Assembly (NCBI GenBank): GCA_035697145.1
Contig: DASSDL010000224.1
Location: 6,561-70,560, forward strand
DNA length: 64,000 nt
Direction: 5' to 3'
From: DASQUK01 sp035697145
Lineage (GTDB): Bacteria; Actinomycetota; Acidimicrobiia; Acidimicrobiales; VFJN01
Below the pieces are notes generated by a model. It made no database searches. It worked only from the letters and a program-made list of their open reading frames with translations, and had not been told where the DNA came from. Positions 17,242 through 25,402 of this stretch are shown here, piece after piece. Every line of letters begins with the position of its first letter. The stretch's first letter is position 1. Made by a program: the position numbers and the translations under genes.

Positions 17242-18242
17242 CGGCCGTTCGCTCGGACGCGCCGGTGTACCTGGTCCGGGGCGACGACGACGTGATCCTG
17301 CGGGACGCCGCCCGCGAGCTGATCCACCGCCTTCTCGGCGACGTGGAGGCCGGCCTCGCCGTGGACGAGATCGGCCGTGAGCGGTTCCAGCCCACCGACG
17401 GATCCGAGCCCACCATCGCCCCTTTGGTGCAGGCGGCTCAGACCCCGCCGTTCCTGACCGACCGCCGGGTGGTCGTGGGACGCGACCTCGATATCTTCAC
17501 CCGGGCGGAGCAGGTGGCACCCCTGGTCGCCTACCTCGAGGATCCGCTGCCGACGACGTCGCTGGTGCTGGTGTGGCCGCAGGGTCGCGTCCCCCGCTCG
17601 CTCACCGACGCGGTCAAGACGTACGGAGGCGAGCAGGTCGACACCAGCCCGGGCCGCAAGGTCGCAGCATGGGTCGACGAGCAGCTACGCGACGCTCGAC
17701 TGCAGCTCGACCGGCCGGGCACGGATCGGCTCGTGGGCTGGCTGGGCGATGATCCGCAGCGGCTGGTCGGGCTGATCGGCACGCTGGTGGGGGCGTTCGG
17801 GGCGGGCGCCCGGCTCGGGGTCGAGGACATCGAGCCGTTCCTCGGCGAGGGCGGGGGTGTCCCCCCGTGGGAGCTCACCGATGCCATGGATCGAGGCGAC
17901 ATCGCCACCGCGCTCGCCAAGCTGCGGCGCATGCTGGACGGCGGCGGCCGCCACCCCCTGGTGGTGATGGCCACGCTGCATGGCCACTACGCCCGCATGC
18001 TGCAGCTCGACGGGGCTGCGGTGGCGGGCGAGAAGGACGCGGCGCAGCTTCTCGGCCTCAGGGGATCGACCTTTCCGGCCCGCAAGGCGATGCAACAGGC
18101 GCGCCGGCTGGGCCACGATCGCATCGTGGACGCCATCTCGTTGCTGGCTGCCGCCGACCTCGACCTACGCGGCGCCAAGGCCTGGCCCGAGGACCTAGTG
18201 CTCGAGGTCCTGGTCGCCCGTCTCGCCCGCTTGTCGCGCTGA
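17238..18242 (+). CDS. holA: DNA polymerase III delta subunit
   Basis: 334 aa clamp-loader delta subunit, which opens the beta sliding clamp. The N-terminal PVYLVRGDDDVILRDAA, the strand LVLVWPQGRVP, the middle WLGDDPQRLVGLIGTL and the C-terminal collar KLRRMLDGGGRHPLVVMATLH match the family. The comEA-comEC-holA-rpsT order is a classic bacterial neighbourhood and supports the call. The GTG start overlaps the previous stop. A strong hairpin follows the stop. Confidence 0.92.
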   Translation: MTAVRSDAPVYLVRGDDDVILRDAARELIHRLLGDVEAGLAVDEIGRERFQPTDGSEPTIAPLVQAAQTPPFLTDRRVVVGRDLDIFTRAEQVAPLVAYLEDPLPTTSLVLVWPQGRVPRSLTDAVKTYGGEQVDTSPGRKVAAWVDEQLRDARLQLDRPGTDRLVGWLGDDPQRLVGLIGTLVGAFGAGARLGVEDIEPFLGEGGGVPPWELTDAMDRGDIATALAKLRRMLDGGGRHPLVVMATLHGHYARMLQLDGAAVAGEKDAAQLLGLRGSTFPARKAMQQARRLGHDRIVDAISLLAAADLDLRGAKAWPEDLVLEVLVARLARLSR

Positions 18243-18245
18243 GTT

Positions 18246-18274
18246 TCGGTTCGCAACCGGAGGTTGCGAACCGA
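18246..18274. terminator. bidirectional terminator between holA and rpsT
   Basis: Perfect 13-bp inverted repeat TCGGTTCGCAACC-GGA-GGTTGCGAACCGA immediately after the holA stop, between convergent genes. A second hairpin (GCCGCC-TG-GGCGGC type) starts near 18282. There is no T-tract longer than two bases. The remaining 100 bases to rpsT are C-rich and show nothing else. Confidence 0.75.
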
Positions 18275-18397
18275 GTTATTGGCCGCCGCCTGGCGGCGGC
18301 GTCGACCTCCGGTCGCTCGACCGGCAAAGCACGGATCGAGCGACGGTGGGGCGCTCCGGCGGAAGCCTCCGCCCCCCACACCCCCCGCCCCGCGGTG

Positions 18398-18676
18398 TCA
18401 GTCCTCGGCCGGTTCGGCGGATGCTTCGTTGACCCGGGCGTGGAGGCGGGCCTTGCGGCGCGCCGCCTGGTTCTGGTGGATCACGCCCCTGGCCGCCGCC
18501 GTGTCGATGCGCTTGATGGCCTCGCGCAGCTTGGCGTCGGCGTCGTCTTCGCCGGCCTCGGCGGCGGCTACGGCCGCCTTCGCACGGGTCTTGAGCTCGG
18601 AGCGCACGGCCTTGTTGCGCTCGTGGCGCACGAGGTTCTGGCGGTTGCGCTTGATCTGGCTCTTGATGTTCGCCAC
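18398..18676 (-). CDS. rpsT: 30S ribosomal protein S20
   Basis: 92 aa primary 16S rRNA-binding protein. The N-terminal MANIKSQIKRNRQNLVRHER, KAVRSELKTRAKAA and GVIHQNQAARRKARL are typical. The C-terminus carries a short acidic tail (SAEPAED) beyond the usual end. The ATG has AAGGGAG about a dozen bases upstream, and TAGCCT (18718-18713) serves as -10, giving a leader of about 30 bases. Confidence 0.97.
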   Translation of the reverse strand: MANIKSQIKRNRQNLVRHERNKAVRSELKTRAKAAVAAAEAGEDDADAKLREAIKRIDTAAARGVIHQNQAARRKARLHARVNEASAEPAED

Positions 18677-18712
18677 GGGCGGACCTGCTCCCTTGCTCCA
18701 AATAGCCGGGAC

Positions 18713-18718
18713 AGGCTA
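18713..18718 (-). promoter_or_regulatory. -10 box of rpsT
   Basis: TAGCCT on the minus strand, with a start site near 18706 and an AAGGGAG ribosome site before the ATG at 18676. Contrasts with the leaderless genes nearby. Confidence 0.45.
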
Positions 18719-18767
18719 GCGGCGCCGCCGGTGGATTGTCACACCGAGGGCCCCGTACGGCGCACCG

Positions 18768-18773
18768 CTAGCA
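18768..18773 (+). promoter_or_regulatory. -10 box of lepA
   Basis: TAGCAT ends 14 bases before the lepA ATG. There is no Shine-Dalgarno in the predicted leader of about seven bases. Confidence 0.4.
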
Positions 18774-18787
18774 TTCGACGGCCCCCT

Positions 18788-20572
18788 ATGGACCGCTCGC
18801 GCATCCGCAACGTCTCGGTCATCGCCCACATCGACCACGGCAAGTCGACGCTGGCCGACCGCCTGCTGGAGCTCAGTGGTGCCGTCGACCCGCGCGACAT
18901 GCGTGACCAGTACCTGGATTCGATGGAGCTGGAGCGGGAGCGGGGCATCACCATCAAGCTCCAGTCGGTGCGGCTCGGCTACCGCGACTACGTGATCGAT
19001 CTGATCGACACGCCGGGCCACGTCGACTTCGGCTACGAGGTGTCACGGTCGCTGGCGGCCTGTGAGGGCGTGATCCTGCTCGTCGACGCCGCTCAGGGAA
19101 TCGAGGCGCAAACCCTGGCCAACTCCTACCAGGCGCTCGAGCACGACCTCGAGATCGTCGCCGCCCTCAACAAGATCGACCTGCCGGCCGCCGACCCCGA
19201 CCGCTACGCCGTCGAGATCGAGAAGGTGCTGGGCATTCCGGCCGACGAGATCCTGCGCATCAGCGCCAAGACCGGCGAGGGGGTGCCCGAGTTGCTAGAT
19301 GCCGTCATCGAGCGGGTGCCGCCGCCCGTCGGCGATCCCGACGCACCACTGCAGGCCCTCATCTTCGACTCCCACTACGACGCCTACCGGGGTGTCGTCT
19401 CGTCGGTACGGGTGGTCAACGGCACCCTCAAGACCGGCAGCCGGCTGCGGCTCATGCAGGCGGGTGCGGTCCACGACGCCGACGAGGTCGGCGTCCGCAC
19501 GCCGGCCAACATGCCGGTGGCCGCGCTGGGCCCCGGCGAGACCGGCTACCTCATCGCGGGCATCAAGGACGTGGCCGAGGCCCGCTCGGGGGAGACGGTC
19601 ACCGAGACGGTCCGCCCCGCGGCGGCGCCGCTGGCCGGCTACCGCGACCCCAAGCCCATGGTGTTCTGCGGGCTCTACCCCATCGACGGCGACCAGTTCT
19701 CCGATCTGCGGGATTCGCTGGAGAAGCTGCGCCTCAACGACGCCAGCTTCACCTACGAGCCCGAGACGTCGGGGGCGTTGGGCTTCGGCTTCCGCTGCGG
19801 GTTCCTGGGCCTGCTGCACATGGAGATCGTCCGGGAGCGCCTGGAGCGCGAGTTCGACCTCAGCCTCATCGCCACGGCTCCCTCGGTCGCGTATCGGGTG
19901 CACCGAACCGATGGCATGGTCGTCGAGGTCGACAACCCGTCCGCCATGCCCCCGGCACCGGAGATCGATCACATCGAGGAGCCATTCCTCAGCTGCACGA
20001 TCCTCACGCCCACGGACTACACCGGCACGGTCATGGAGCTGTGTCAGCAGCGCCGGGGGGAGCTCTCCAAGCTCGAGTACCTCTCACCCGAGCGCATCGA
20101 CTTGATCTACCGGCTGCCGCTCGCCGAGGTGGTGCGCGACTTCTTCGACCAGCTCAAGTCACGCACGCAGGGCTACGCCAGCCTGGACTACGAGCCCGCC
20201 GGCTACGACCGGTCCGACGTGGTCCGTGTCGACGTGCTGCTCAACGGGGTCGCGGCCGACGCGTTCAGCGCCATCGTCCACAAGGACAAGGCCTACGACT
20301 ATGGCCGTCGCATGGCCGAGAGGCTGAGGGAGCTGATCCCCCGCCAGCTCTTCGACGTACCCATCCAGGCCACCATCGGCGGACGGATCATCTCCCGGGA
20401 GACCGTCAAGGCGAAGCGCAAGGACGTGCTCGCCAAGTGTTACGGCGGTGACATCACCCGCAAGCGCAAGTTGCTGGAGCGGCAGAAGGAGGGCAAGAAG
20501 CGGATGAAGTCCATCGGCCGCGTCGAGGTGCCGCAAGAGGCGTTCATCAGCGCGTTGAAGCTGGACGCATAG
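18788..20572 (+). CDS. lepA: elongation factor 4 (LepA)
   Basis: 594 aa translational GTPase that acts on stalled or initiating ribosomes. G1 is AHIDHGKST, switch regions include ERGITIKLQSV, G3 is DTPGHVDFGYEVSRSL, and G4 is NKIDLP. The EF-G-like domains III and V follow, and the LepA-specific C-terminal domain is complete, with KAKRKDVLAKCYGGDITRKR and GKKRMKSIGRVEVPQEAF. ATG 18788 gives the family N-terminus; an in-frame ORF start at 17867 lies inside holA and is rejected. Confidence 0.97.
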   Translation: MDRSRIRNVSVIAHIDHGKSTLADRLLELSGAVDPRDMRDQYLDSMELERERGITIKLQSVRLGYRDYVIDLIDTPGHVDFGYEVSRSLAACEGVILLVDAAQGIEAQTLANSYQALEHDLEIVAALNKIDLPAADPDRYAVEIEKVLGIPADEILRISAKTGEGVPELLDAVIERVPPPVGDPDAPLQALIFDSHYDAYRGVVSSVRVVNGTLKTGSRLRLMQAGAVHDADEVGVRTPANMPVAALGPGETGYLIAGIKDVAEARSGETVTETVRPAAAPLAGYRDPKPMVFCGLYPIDGDQFSDLRDSLEKLRLNDASFTYEPETSGALGFGFRCGFLGLLHMEIVRERLEREFDLSLIATAPSVAYRVHRTDGMVVEVDNPSAMPPAPEIDHIEEPFLSCTILTPTDYTGTVMELCQQRRGELSKLEYLSPERIDLIYRLPLAEVVRDFFDQLKSRTQGYASLDYEPAGYDRSDVVRVDVLLNGVAADAFSAIVHKDKAYDYGRRMAERLRELIPRQLFDVPIQATIGGRIISRETVKAKRKDVLAKCYGGDITRKRKLLERQKEGKKRMKSIGRVEVPQEAFISALKLDA

Positions 20573-20587
20573 CTCGTTACCCGGGAG

Positions 20588-20614
20588 TTAGCACTCGGTA
20601 CACTCGACTGCCAG
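20588..20614 (+). promoter_or_regulatory. CIRCE-like HrcA operator overlapping the hrcA -10 box
   Basis: TTAGCACTC at 20588-20596 is the exact left half of the CIRCE operator. After nine bases comes GACTGCCAG, which matches six of nine positions of the right half GAGTGCTAA. The spacer contains TACACT (20599-20604), a likely -10 box, and the ATG of hrcA follows at 20615. Bound HrcA would cover both promoter and start codon of a near-leaderless transcript, giving autorepression of hrcA-dnaJ-rsmE. Confidence 0.7.
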
Positions 20615-21616
20615 ATGTTGGACGAGCGCAAAGCCGCGATCCTCCGAGCGGTCGTGGAGGAGTACATCGAGACCGGGCAGCCGGTCGGCTCGGGCCACGT
20701 CGCGCAGGCGCCCGGCGTGGACGTGTCCTCGGCCACGGTGCGCAACGAGATGGGGGCGCTGGAGACCGAAGGCTTCCTGCGCCAGCCTCACACCTCCGCC
20801 GGGAGGGTGCCGACCGAGAAGGGCTACCGCTTCTTCGTGGACCACCTGCGCCGGCCGGCCCGCCTGGCCACGAGCTCGGCCGAGGAGGTGCGGGCCTTCT
20901 TCGCCCGTGCCCACGGTGAGGTCGAGCAGATGCTCTCCGAGACCAGCAGGTTGCTGTCCGACCTCACCCACCTCACCAGCGTGGTCGTGGCCCCGGCCCC
21001 GGTCGAAACCACCGTCCGCTCGGTGCAGCTCGTCGGGCTCAGCGCCACGTCGGCGGTGCTGGTCGCCGTGTTGAGCGACGGCTCGGTCGAGAAGCACACC
21101 GTGGAACTGCCCCCCGGGGTCGGCGACGAGCGGGTGGCGGCGGCCAGCATGCATCTGACCGCTCATCTCTCCGGCGGCGCCCGCGAGCTCTTGCCCGCGA
21201 TTCCCGCCACCGGCGACGCTCCCGTGGACTCGCTGATCGATCGGGCCCTCAGCGCCCTCGACAACCCACCCGCCGGTGACCCCGAGCGCATCTACGTCGG
21301 TGGCGCCGCCCGCATGGCCCAGGCGTTCGACGCGATCGAGACGGTACGCGAGGTCCTCGGCATCCTCGAGCAGCAGTACGTCGTCGTTTCGCTCATCCGC
21401 GACGTCATCGACCGTGGGCTGCACGTCGCCATCGGCACCGAGACCGGGATGGCGCCCCTCGCCGAGTGCGCCCTGGTGGTGTCACCGTACGAGGTCGAGG
21501 GCGAGCGGGCGGGCACCATCGGCGTGCTGGGCCCCACCCGGATGAACTACCCCCAGGCGTTGGCCGCCGTTGCCGTTGTGGGCCATCGTCTTTCCGATCG
21601 CCTCACCGAGGGTTAG
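20615..21616 (+). CDS. hrcA: heat-inducible transcription repressor HrcA
   Basis: 333 aa. The N-terminal winged helix (AILRAVVEEYIETGQPVGSG, SSATVRNEMGALETEGFLRQ, HTSAGRVPTEKGYRFFVD) binds CIRCE. The middle GAF-like domain and the C-terminal GPTRMNYPQALAAVAVVG segment are typical. HrcA needs the GroE chaperonin to stay active, so heat-denatured protein relieves repression. dnaJ begins six bases after the stop, and a CIRCE-like site directly precedes the start codon. Confidence 0.96.
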   Translation: MLDERKAAILRAVVEEYIETGQPVGSGHVAQAPGVDVSSATVRNEMGALETEGFLRQPHTSAGRVPTEKGYRFFVDHLRRPARLATSSAEEVRAFFARAHGEVEQMLSETSRLLSDLTHLTSVVVAPAPVETTVRSVQLVGLSATSAVLVAVLSDGSVEKHTVELPPGVGDERVAAASMHLTAHLSGGARELLPAIPATGDAPVDSLIDRALSALDNPPAGDPERIYVGGAARMAQAFDAIETVREVLGILEQQYVVVSLIRDVIDRGLHVAIGTETGMAPLAECALVVSPYEVEGERAGTIGVLGPTRMNYPQALAAVAVVGHRLSDRLTEG

Positions 21617-21622
21617 CCGCCG

Positions 21623-22744
21623 TTGCCGACCGACTACTACGAGCTGCTCGGTGTCTCCCGGGACGCCAGCCAGGACGAGATCAAGCGCGCCTACCGGCGA
21701 CTTGCCCGCCAGCTCCACCCCGATACGGGCCACGGCGACGCCGGGTCCGAGGCACGGTTCAAAGAGGTCGTCCGCGCCTACGAGGTGTTGTCCGACCCCG
21801 AGAAGCGCCAGCGCTACGACGCCTACGGGCCCGCCGGCGTGGAGGGCCCCACGGTCGGCGCCGATCCCTTCGGGTTCGGCGGTGGCATCGGAGACGTGTT
21901 CGAGGCGTTCTTCGGGTCGAGCCCGTTCGGGGGCCGGCGGCGCGGCCCCGCCGGACCGCCCCGGGGTGAAGACCTCGAGCAGGTGGTCGAGCTCGAGTTC
22001 GAGGAGGCGGTCTTCGGATCGCAGCATCCCGTCACCGTCAAGACCGCCGTGCCCTGCGATGCCTGCGACGCCACAGGCGCCGCCGATGGCACCCAGCCCG
22101 TGACTTGCCACGAATGCGGAGGCACCGGCCAGGTGCAGCGCGTCCGTCAGTCGTTCATCGGACAGATGGTGACGTCTTCCCCCTGCGCCCGCTGCGGCGG
22201 GTCGGGTCAGATCATCCCCAATCCCTGCCTGGTGTGCCGGGGTGAGGGCCGCCGCATCCAGGAGCGCACCTACACGGTCGACATCGTGGCCGGCGTCGAC
22301 GACGGTTCGACGTTGCGGCTGGCCGGTCGCGGCGCCGTCGGCCCTCGGGGTGGCGCCGCCGGCGACCTGTACGTGCACGTGCGGATGAAGCCCCATCCCC
22401 GCTTCGAGCGCCAAGGCACGGACCTGGCAACGGTGCTGACCTTGCCCTACACGCAGGCCGCACTGGGGGCGACGATCACGTTCGAGACGCTCGAGGGCCC
22501 CGAGGAGCTGGAGATCCCCCGCGGCACGGCGTCGGGCACCACGTTCCGCCTGCGCGGCCGCGGCGTTCCCCACATCGAGCGGCGGGCGCGGGGCGACCTG
22601 CTGATCGACGTCGTGGTCGACGTGCCCACCGAGCTGAGCGAGGAGGAGGAAGAGGTCATCCGCCAGCTCGCCGAGCTGCGGGGTGACGACGTCGCCCCTC
22701 CGCCGACCGGCTTGCTGTCCAAGCTCCGGTCCGCGTTCAAGTAG
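21623..22744 (+). CDS. dnaJ: chaperone protein DnaJ
   Basis: 373 aa type I J-protein. The J domain (residues 3-68) has YYELLGVSRDASQDEIKRAY and the HPD triad in QLHPDTG. A Gly/Phe region follows (DPFGFGGGIGDVFEAFFG). The zinc region has all four CxxCxGxG-type repeats: CDACDATG, CHECGGTG, CARCGGSG, CLVCRGEG. The client-binding C-terminal domains are complete. The start is TTG at 21623, just after the hrcA stop. It sits in the HrcA-controlled operon, so heat induction is expected. Confidence 0.96.
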   Translation: MPTDYYELLGVSRDASQDEIKRAYRRLARQLHPDTGHGDAGSEARFKEVVRAYEVLSDPEKRQRYDAYGPAGVEGPTVGADPFGFGGGIGDVFEAFFGSSPFGGRRRGPAGPPRGEDLEQVVELEFEEAVFGSQHPVTVKTAVPCDACDATGAADGTQPVTCHECGGTGQVQRVRQSFIGQMVTSSPCARCGGSGQIIPNPCLVCRGEGRRIQERTYTVDIVAGVDDGSTLRLAGRGAVGPRGGAAGDLYVHVRMKPHPRFERQGTDLATVLTLPYTQAALGATITFETLEGPEELEIPRGTASGTTFRLRGRGVPHIERRARGDLLIDVVVDVPTELSEEEEEVIRQLAELRGDDVAPPPTGLLSKLRSAFK

Positions 22745-22752
22745 CCGCGCGC

Positions 22753-23502
22753 ATGGCTAGCAGGGCCGGTGGCTCCGGCAGCGGCCAGGTCACACCGGTC
22801 ACCGCCCGGGCCCATGTGTTCGTTGCCGACCTGGACGCGCCGGTCCTCGACAGCCGTGACCACCACCACCTCGTGCGGGTACTACGGCTGGCGCCCGGGA
22901 GCGACGTCACGGCCGGGGACGGAGCCGGGGTTTGGAGGCCCTGTCGGCTCACCGACGGACCGATCCTCGAGATTGCCGGACCGTCCGTCGGCGAACCACG
23001 ACCGGAGCCACCGATCACCGTGGCGTTCGCCCTTGTGAAGGGCGAGCGCCCGGAGCTTGCGGTGCAGAAGCTGACCGAGCTGGGCGTCGATCGCATAGCG
23101 CCGTTCGTGGCGGGGCGGTCGGTCGTGTGGTGGGAGGCCGCCCGCGCCGATCGCCAGGTCGAGCGGTGGCGGGCGATCGCCCGCCAGGCTGCGATGCAGT
23201 GCAGGCGCACGTGGCTGCCCGAGGTGGCGCCGGTGGCCACCTTCGACTCGGTGGCGGCGCTGCCGGGTGCAGTCCTCGCCGATGCCGCCGGAGCACCGCC
23301 GTCGCTCGACCGGCCGGTCGTGCTCGTGGGTCCCGAGGGAGGGTGGACGCCCGAAGAACGGGTATCGGGCCTGCCGACCGTCCGCTTGGGAGCCCACGTG
23401 TTGCGGGCGGAGACGGCAGCCATCACTGCGGGCGCGGTCCTCACTGCCTTACGAGCTGGCATTCTTGCGGACACGCGCCGATCTGGTCACATAGTGCGGT
23501 GA
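22753..23502 (+). CDS. rsmE: 16S rRNA (uracil-1498-N3)-methyltransferase
   Basis: 249 aa SPOUT methyltransferase that modifies U1498 in the decoding centre. An N-terminal PUA-like domain (HHHLVRVLRLAPGSDVTAGDG) precedes the knotted catalytic domain, with KGERPELAVQKLTELGVDRI, VLVGPEGGWTPEER and LGAHVLRAETAAITA. The hrcA-dnaJ-rsmE order is widely conserved. ATG at 22753 lies eight bases after the dnaJ stop. Confidence 0.95.
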   Translation: MASRAGGSGSGQVTPVTARAHVFVADLDAPVLDSRDHHHLVRVLRLAPGSDVTAGDGAGVWRPCRLTDGPILEIAGPSVGEPRPEPPITVAFALVKGERPELAVQKLTELGVDRIAPFVAGRSVVWWEAARADRQVERWRAIARQAAMQCRRTWLPEVAPVATFDSVAALPGAVLADAAGAPPSLDRPVVLVGPEGGWTPEERVSGLPTVRLGAHVLRAETAAITAGAVLTALRAGILADTRRSGHIVR

Positions 23503-23560
23503 GCTGAGGGTCCGCTGTCATATCGGTCACGAATCGCGGGTACGCCTGGACGCGCAGTGA

Positions 23561-23591
23561 TTGTCACAGGCCGATCACGGTGCCTTAGAGT
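23561..23591 (+). promoter_or_regulatory. promoter of the bldD-like gene
   Basis: TTGTCA (23561-23566), an 18-19 base spacer, and TTAGAG/TAGAGT (23585-23591) form a plausible promoter. The leader of about 75 bases ends in GGGGAGG before the ATG at 23675. The long leader, unusual in this window, leaves room for regulation, but I see no known riboswitch fold. Confidence 0.5.
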
Positions 23592-23674
23592 TAGCCCCCG
23601 CCTGGACCGCGTGAGTATCGAGAACTGGCGCGGTTGCCGTCCCGCTGGGGGACGGCATCCAAGGGGAGGAACAT

Positions 23675-24223
23675 ATGGATAGCGACCTCGAGGTTGAACG
23701 CGAGAGCGGCTACGCCATCAAAGTGGGCGCCCGGCTTCGTTCGATCCGGCGCCAGAAGCACCTCTCGCTCCAAGACGTCGAGGCGGCATCGGAGCACGAG
23801 TTCAAGGCGTCGGTCCTGGGAGCCTACGAGCGCGGCGAGAGGGCGATCTCCGTCCCTCGGTTGCAACGACTCGCCCGCTTCTACAGGGTGCCGGTCGACC
23901 AGATGCTGCCCAGCGACGAGGAGTTGGGTGGGCGGTCGAACAATGACGACGAGCAGATCGTCGACCTGCGTTCCCTGCGCGCCAGCCGTCGCGACGATCG
24001 TCCCGTCACCATCGACCTCGGTGCCGTCGAGCAGCTCGGGGGGCAGGAGGGCGAGATGCTCGCCCGCTACCTCCGCATGATCCAAGTGCAGCGGGGCGAC
24101 TACAACGGCCGGATGCTCACCATCCGGCGGGAGGACCTGCGCGCGGTCGCCTGCATCCTCGACTGCCATCCCGAGCAGGTGCCGGCCCGGCTCGACAGCT
24201 TGGGCCTGTGCCTGGTCCGCTGA
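23675..24223 (+). CDS. bldD: BldD-like developmental regulator
   Basis: 182 aa. Residues 12-80 are an XRE helix-turn-helix (VGARLRSIRRQKHLSLQDVE, SVLGAYERGERAISVPRLQR). The C-terminal domain contains RGD at 140-142, eight residues, then RRED at 151-154. This matches the bipartite RGD-X8-RxxD signature by which Streptomyces BldD binds a cyclic-di-GMP tetramer and dimerises on DNA. In Streptomyces BldD holds back sporulation genes; the targets here are unknown. A strong GGGGAGG site lies before the ATG. It is monocistronic by position. Confidence 0.88.
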   Translation: MDSDLEVERESGYAIKVGARLRSIRRQKHLSLQDVEAASEHEFKASVLGAYERGERAISVPRLQRLARFYRVPVDQMLPSDEELGGRSNNDDEQIVDLRSLRASRRDDRPVTIDLGAVEQLGGQEGEMLARYLRMIQVQRGDYNGRMLTIRREDLRAVACILDCHPEQVPARLDSLGLCLVR

Positions 24224-24338
24224 CCACCGCCTGAGCCGCTCGCGGGTGCAGACCGGCCGTTAGACAGGCGCTGGCACGGCCTGCTTCGCTCGCGACATCC
24301 GTTCCGACCGACTGACCCCATTTGGCGTCTACGTCCAC

Positions 24339-25370
24339 GTGCCGTTTTGCTCGGCTCGGTGTGACTACTGCGCCTTCGCAACCTGGACGGACCGGCACCA
24401 CTTGCAGTCGGCGTACCTCGACGCCTGCCGGCACGACATCCAGCGCCAGGTGGCGGGCGGGATGCCGGCGGCCACCAGCGTGTTCGTCGGCGGTGGCACC
24501 CCCTCGCTCGTCGAGCCCCGGCAGCTGATGACGGTGCTCGACGCGGTGCCCCTGGCGCCCGGATGCGAGGTCACGGTCGAGTGCAATCCGGACACCGTGA
24601 CGCCGGCGCTGATGGAGGTCTACGCGCAGAGCGGTGTGAACCGGATCAGCCTCGGCGTCCAGTCGATGGTCGATCACGTCCTCAGATCACTCGGCCGGAC
24701 GCACGACCCGGCCAACGTGAACCGGGCAGTCGCGGCGGTGCGCGCGGCGGGCATCTCCATGTTCAACCTCGACGTGATCTACGGCGCGGCGGGGGAGTCG
24801 CCCGACGACTGGCGACAGACGCTCGACGCGGTGCTGGCGTTCGATCCGCCGCACGTCAGCGCCTACGCCCTCACCGTCGAGCCGGGCACGCCACTGGCCG
24901 ATGACCCGGGGCGGCACCCGGACGACGACGACCAGGCGACGAAGTACCTGGCCGCTGCCGAAGCGCTGGAGGCGGCCGGGCTCTCGTGGTACGAGATCTC
25001 CAACTGGGCGCATCCCGGACACGAGTGCCGCCACAACCAGCTCTACTGGTCGATGGGCGAGTACCAGGCGTTCGGCTGCGCCGGGCACTCGCACCGCGGC
25101 GGACGGCGGTCCTGGAACGTGCACACGCCCGAGCGCTACATCGCCGCCATCGCCGAGGGGCGCTCGCCCGAGGCGGCCGGGGAGCGGCTCGACGTCGGGG
25201 CTCGCCGGTTGGAGGCGCTGCAGCTGGCGGTGCGGACCCGGGCCGGGGTACCCGCCGCCACCCTGCCCGTCGACGAGTTGGACGACCTCGTCGCCCTGGA
25301 CGGCGACCGCGCCATCCTGACCGTGCGGGGCCGGCTGCTCGCCAACGAGGTGGCGCTCCGCCTCCGGTGA
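24339..25370 (+). CDS. hemW: radical SAM HemW-like heme chaperone
   Basis: 343 aa from the first GTG. Radical-SAM 4Fe-4S motif CSARCDYC, then VFVGGGTPSLVEPRQL, VECNPDTV, NRISLGVQSM and NLDVIYGAAGES, and the C-terminal HemN/HemW domain with YEISNWAHPGHECRHNQLYW. HemW inserts heme into proteins; the family was long labelled oxygen-independent coproporphyrinogen oxidase. The family-conserved FGVYVHVP residues lie in frame just before GTG 24339, and an in-frame stop at 24261 leaves only CTG 24312 as a reasonable upstream start. The true start may thus be 24312. Confidence 0.88.
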   Translation: MPFCSARCDYCAFATWTDRHHLQSAYLDACRHDIQRQVAGGMPAATSVFVGGGTPSLVEPRQLMTVLDAVPLAPGCEVTVECNPDTVTPALMEVYAQSGVNRISLGVQSMVDHVLRSLGRTHDPANVNRAVAAVRAAGISMFNLDVIYGAAGESPDDWRQTLDAVLAFDPPHVSAYALTVEPGTPLADDPGRHPDDDDQATKYLAAAEALEAAGLSWYEISNWAHPGHECRHNQLYWSMGEYQAFGCAGHSHRGGRRSWNVHTPERYIAAIAEGRSPEAAGERLDVGARRLEALQLAVRTRAGVPAATLPVDELDDLVALDGDRAILTVRGRLLANEVALRLR

Positions 25371-25402
25371 CACGGGCGGAGGCACTGCGAGACTCTCCTG
25401 TC

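Noticed and set aside
18282..18397. Possible regulatory RNA between holA and rpsT
   Set aside because: Apart from the terminator-like hairpins the sequence is C-rich and unstructured, with no conserved S20 leader motif that I recognise.
23592..23674. c-di-GMP riboswitch in the bldD leader
   Set aside because: The leader is long enough to tempt, but I could not find the conserved core or paired arms of either known class.
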